From Nitrospirales bacterium (GTDB lineage Bacteria; Nitrospirota; Nitrospiria; Nitrospirales; UBA8639), in the NCBI GenBank assembly GCA_022825885.1, contig JAJDVY010000013.1:16351-80350 (forward strand): a DNA stretch of 64,000 nucleotides, given 5' to 3'. The position numbers and the translations under genes were made by a program. Shown piece by piece: positions 61,277-64,000 of the stretch; the stretch's first letter is position 1; each line of letters begins with the position of its first letter. The notes beneath the pieces were generated by a model. It was given only the letters and a program-made list of their open reading frames with translations, searched no databases and had not been told where the DNA came from.

Positions 61277-62731
61277 ATGGACGGAACACTCAACAAAGCT
61301 GAAATCTGTACCGTCGAAACGGCCATTGTCCTGGCCTCGTCAGGCGTGTTTGATCCGGGGGATCATGACGATTCCCCCGCTGTCGGTGCGTTGACCCGCG
61401 TTGGCGGGATGACCCTCTTTCAGCGGACCGTTTTCACCCTTCAACGTGCCGGGATTTCACAGATTCTGATCTTGGCCGGCCGGGAAGAACAACCGCTTCG
61501 TTCACTGATAGACGGCGATGCTCGTCTGGATGTCGTGATTCGCTGGCTTCCGGTTCGGGAATTCCCGCCGTTGGACCCGCAGACGTGGGAAACACTGGCG
61601 AACGAGATAAAAGGATCGTGTCTCATCCTCAGTTGTCACATGGTGTTTGCTCCATCATTGATCCAATCACTCAGGGAGGAGGGGAAAGAAGGACGGGCCG
61701 TGGTCGCGGTCGGCCGTCCGGGTGAATCCGGGTGGAGCGGGAATCCGGGCATGATGACGCGGGCTGATCCTCATAGGGAGGGGCTCGTCCCCCGGGTCGT
61801 TTTTTGGGACTGGCACAGTGACCGACCCGCGGAGATTGACGAAAGTCAGGGGCTTGTCCGGGCCATGGACCTGGTAGTCCTGCCGTCTCGGCTGTTGGGG
61901 ATAGCCGGTTCCCGGGGAATCCCGGAAACGAGTCCGGTCAGATTGGTCCTGGAGCGGGCGGCTGCGGAGGGGGGCGTGCAAACCCTGTCCGCGTCATCTC
62001 ATGTCTGTCAGGACGTCCGGGGAGCCGAAGGACTCCATACGGTGGACCTGTTCCGTTTGTTGCAAAACGTGGATGGGACCTTGGATGGAGTTGTTGATCG
62101 CTACGTGAACCGGAAAATTTCCAGGCCGTTGAGCCGGCTGTTCATGCGACTGGGATGCTCTCCCCATGTCATTACCCTGTTGTCGATGGTGATCGGTCTC
62201 ATGGGGGCAGCGTGTTTTGCGACGGGCTCGTACCTGGAAGGGATTGCGGGGGCTCTGCTGTTTCAAATCGCCGTGATTATCGATTGTTGCGACGGAGAAG
62301 TGGCGCGGCTCACCTTCACGGAATCCCGGTTGGGAGCGGCGCTGGACCTGATTGCTGACAATATCGTTCACGTGGCGGTGTTTGCGGGGATTGCCTGGGG
62401 GACCTACCAGGAACGTCTTCTGTCATCCGGCTATCTTCCGTTGCTCTTGGGAGGCATTGCCATTCTCTCCACCGTGGTATCTCTGTGGTGCGTGAATACG
62501 GTCAAATCCCTGAGAGCCGATGCCTTGCGCTGGCGACGGATGCGTCAACGAACCCGTTTCGATTTTATCCTGCGACACGTGGCCAATCGGGACTTTTCCA
62601 TTGTGGTCTTGGTTTTCGCCTGCCTGGGTGTGCTGCCCTGGTTCTTATGGCTCGTGGCGGCCGGGACGAGTGCGTTCGCGGCCATGATGGCGTGGAACCT
62701 GTACCGGGTGTCTTCTATTCATCAATCCTGA
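61277..62731 (+). CDS. CDP-alcohol phosphotransferase fused to an N-terminal nucleotidyltransferase-like domain
   Basis: Residues about 270-484 form a CDP-alcohol phosphotransferase with the complete motif, D-C-C-D-G-E-V-A-R (8 residues) G-A-A-L-D-L-I-A-D, and about six membrane helices. It should transfer a headgroup from a CMP derivative to diacylglycerol or a similar alcohol. Residues 1-250 resemble a sugar-nucleotidyltransferase fold (ETAIVLASSG, TLQRAGISQILILAGR, LSCHMVF) but lack the GxGxRL loop and the Lys. This recalls the bifunctional IPCT-DIPPS of archaea, with a probably inactive N-domain. With CMP-aminoethylphosphonate as donor the product would be a phosphonolipid. Confidence 0.85.
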   Translation: MDGTLNKAEICTVETAIVLASSGVFDPGDHDDSPAVGALTRVGGMTLFQRTVFTLQRAGISQILILAGREEQPLRSLIDGDARLDVVIRWLPVREFPPLDPQTWETLANEIKGSCLILSCHMVFAPSLIQSLREEGKEGRAVVAVGRPGESGWSGNPGMMTRADPHREGLVPRVVFWDWHSDRPAEIDESQGLVRAMDLVVLPSRLLGIAGSRGIPETSPVRLVLERAAAEGGVQTLSASSHVCQDVRGAEGLHTVDLFRLLQNVDGTLDGVVDRYVNRKISRPLSRLFMRLGCSPHVITLLSMVIGLMGAACFATGSYLEGIAGALLFQIAVIIDCCDGEVARLTFTESRLGAALDLIADNIVHVAVFAGIAWGTYQERLLSSGYLPLLLGGIAILSTVVSLWCVNTVKSLRADALRWRRMRQRTRFDFILRHVANRDFSIVVLVFACLGVLPWFLWLVAAGTSAFAAMMAWNLYRVSSIHQS

Positions 62732-62762
62732 CCTGCGAAACCATTCAACGGCCCCACAAATT

Positions 62763-62868
62763 GTCATTCCGAAGCTTGCGCTGAGCGTAGCGAAGGGCCT
62801 AGCGAGGAATCTCTCCATCAACAGCCAAACACTTCAACTACGAGATCCTTCACTTCGTTCAGGATGAC
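62763..62868. repeat. Dispersed repeat, family A (full copy) at the 5' edge of the last gene
   Basis: Starts GTCATTCCGAAGCTTGCG and ends TTCAGGATGAC. The inside matches 22517-22621 (CCTAGCGAGGAATCTCTCC and CTTCACTTCGTTCAGGATGAC). The last bases overlap an in-frame ATG (62864) of the flippase-like gene, so that start is suspect. Confidence 0.75.
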
Positions 62869-62875
62869 CACGCTA

Positions 62876-63928
62876 ATGTTCCGGCTCAGCATGATTCGGC
62901 TGGTCTTTCTTGCCGCGGGTGTTGTTGTCCTGGGCGGATTACTTTGGCATATCGGCCCGTTCCGTATCTGGGAGACGATGGAACGTGTCGGGGGTGTCGC
63001 GTTCTGCATGATTCTCGCCCCGTTTTTGGTGGTGTATGTGCTCGATACGTATGGATGGTCCTTGACCTTGGGGCCATGGGCGAGCCGGGTGGGGTTTGTC
63101 CGGTTGTTCATGGTGAGGATGGCCGGCGAAGCCATTAACGCGACAACCCCGACGGCCATGCTGGGCGGAGAGCCTATGAAGGGGTACCTGTTGACACGCT
63201 ATGAAGTTCCAATGGTCGAAGGGTTGGCCTCCGTGGTGACGGCCAAGACGATCATGTCCCTTGCCCAGATCCTCTTTATGTTGTTGGGGTTGGGGGCGAC
63301 GTTCTGGCTCGTCGGAGGGACCGAGCACAACGTTCTGGTGGCGTTCGTCAGCGTGGGGCTGCTGGGGTTTGGCCTTTTCCTGTTCCTGGTGGTTCAACGC
63401 TATGGGGTTGGAAGAGGGGTGTTGGTGCTGGCCGACGCGTGCCGGATCCGGTCGCGGCGCCTGGAGGCGTATCGACCGCAGTTGTTGGAGTTGGACCGGA
63501 CGATCCACGCCTTTTACAGGGAGCGCCGCCGGACGTTCCTGTTGTCGATGGGGGTTCATTTTACCGCGTGGTTGACGGAGTTGCTTGAAGTGTATGCGAT
63601 TCTCTATTTCCTGGGCGCGGAGGCCGGCTGGCCGTTATCGTTGTCGATCGCCGCGATGGCGGCGCTGATCAAGGGAAGCGCGTCCTTCGTTCCCGGCGGG
63701 ATTGGCGTGCAGGAAGGCGGGTACCTTGTTTTCCTGACGGCTTTGGGGTACGGCGAGATGACGGGAATGACGTTTGCCGTGATCCGTCGGGTTCGCGAAA
63801 TCCTCTGGATTCTTATCGGACTCGTCTTCCTGGCCGTGCTGCGGGATAAGGCTCCGTTTGGGAATTATCCTTTTAACTTGACATGTAACCGTTTTTCTTA
63901 TTCTCTTTCCGCAAGCCTGACAAGGTGA
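62876..63928 (+). CDS. Flippase-like membrane protein (UPF0104 / AglD / HpnL-like)
   Basis: About eight hydrophobic segments with the family pattern of lysylphosphatidylglycerol synthase transmembrane regions: ATTPTAMLGGEPMKGYLL, SVVTAKTIMSLAQILFMLLGL, ASFVPGGIGVQEGGYLVFLTALG near the C-terminus. Members flip lipids or are linked to hopanoids (HpnL). Here it follows the putative phosphonolipid headgroup transferase and might move the product across the membrane, or belong to hopanoid transport. Starts are possible at 62864 (in repeat), 62876 and 62891. Confidence 0.8.
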   Translation: MFRLSMIRLVFLAAGVVVLGGLLWHIGPFRIWETMERVGGVAFCMILAPFLVVYVLDTYGWSLTLGPWASRVGFVRLFMVRMAGEAINATTPTAMLGGEPMKGYLLTRYEVPMVEGLASVVTAKTIMSLAQILFMLLGLGATFWLVGGTEHNVLVAFVSVGLLGFGLFLFLVVQRYGVGRGVLVLADACRIRSRRLEAYRPQLLELDRTIHAFYRERRRTFLLSMGVHFTAWLTELLEVYAILYFLGAEAGWPLSLSIAAMAALIKGSASFVPGGIGVQEGGYLVFLTALGYGEMTGMTFAVIRRVREILWILIGLVFLAVLRDKAPFGNYPFNLTCNRFSYSLSASLTR

Positions 63929-64000
63929 ATTTATTGCTCTTGACCTTATTGCAAGGTCCACAGAGTAGGATTCGGTTTGAAATGTGATTCAATCCTCCAT
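63929..64000 (+). other. Window end, no gene
   Basis: A short hairpin GACCTT-ATTGC-AAGGTC (near 63944-63960) is the only structure. No T-run follows. Nothing further can be called. Confidence 0.3.

Noticed and set aside
1..64000. CRISPR array
   Set aside because: The only regular tandem arrays are the 5-bp and 18-bp repeats; no spaced direct repeats of CRISPR size were seen.
1..64000. Insertion sequence or prophage
   Set aside because: No transposase, integrase or phage structural gene was recognised; mobile signals are limited to short non-coding repeats.

Overview
The window looks like chromosome from a Nitrospira-type bacterium (phylum Nitrospirota). The call rests on gene content: a hopanoid operon mixed with isoprenoid-precursor genes, and an 11-gene respiratory operon holding two cytochrome-bd-like proteins without CydB, a Rieske/cytochrome b pair, five c-type cytochromes and a haem-binding protein resembling the gamma subunit of nitrite oxidoreductase or ethylbenzene dehydrogenase. 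No 16S rRNA or diagnostic marker is present, so this is inference.

Layout. 1-462: end of a type IV pilin gene. 511-9248: hopanoid block (shc, hpnG, hpnM, dxs, ispG, tRNA-Cys, hpnH, small unknown gene). 9733-21278: respiratory operon. 21505-24054: ubiA, tRNA-Thr and small proteins including LapA. 24269-34158: purH, purD, a YrdC protein, threonine aldolase, comM, a Kelch protein and repeats. 34159-44279: kdsD, metG, a ParDE-type toxin-antitoxin pair, holB, tmk, a DUF502 protein, glmU, glmS and a 2H phosphoesterase, so much of the precursor supply for lipopolysaccharide and peptidoglycan. 44286-54093: surface-protein island with a 2368-residue Calx-beta-like autotransporter, a Tbp-like surface lipoprotein and a small exported protein. 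54162-57807: MOSC, DedA-like, Nudix, DegT aminotransferase, retropepsin-like protein and queF. 58136-63928: a probable phosphonolipid cluster (two-subunit phosphonopyruvate decarboxylase, 2-aminoethylphosphonate transaminase, cytidylyltransferase, CDP-alcohol phosphotransferase fused to a degenerate nucleotidyltransferase, flippase-like membrane protein).

Two loci stand out. First, the autotransporter gene is preceded by 20 perfect copies of the pentanucleotide CTTGG, next to an extended -10 promoter, and the adjacent lipoprotein gene carries seven 18-bp tandem units in its linker. This looks like a contingency (phase or antigenic variation) locus, which would be unexpected in this lineage. 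Second, the 58-64 kb cluster has every step from phosphonopyruvate to an aminoethylphosphonate-headgroup lipid; only PEP mutase is not seen in the window.

At least three families of short dispersed repeats occupy intergenic space. Copies have been built into the 3' end of glmU and of the cytidylyltransferase gene, and lie at the 5' edge of the last gene.
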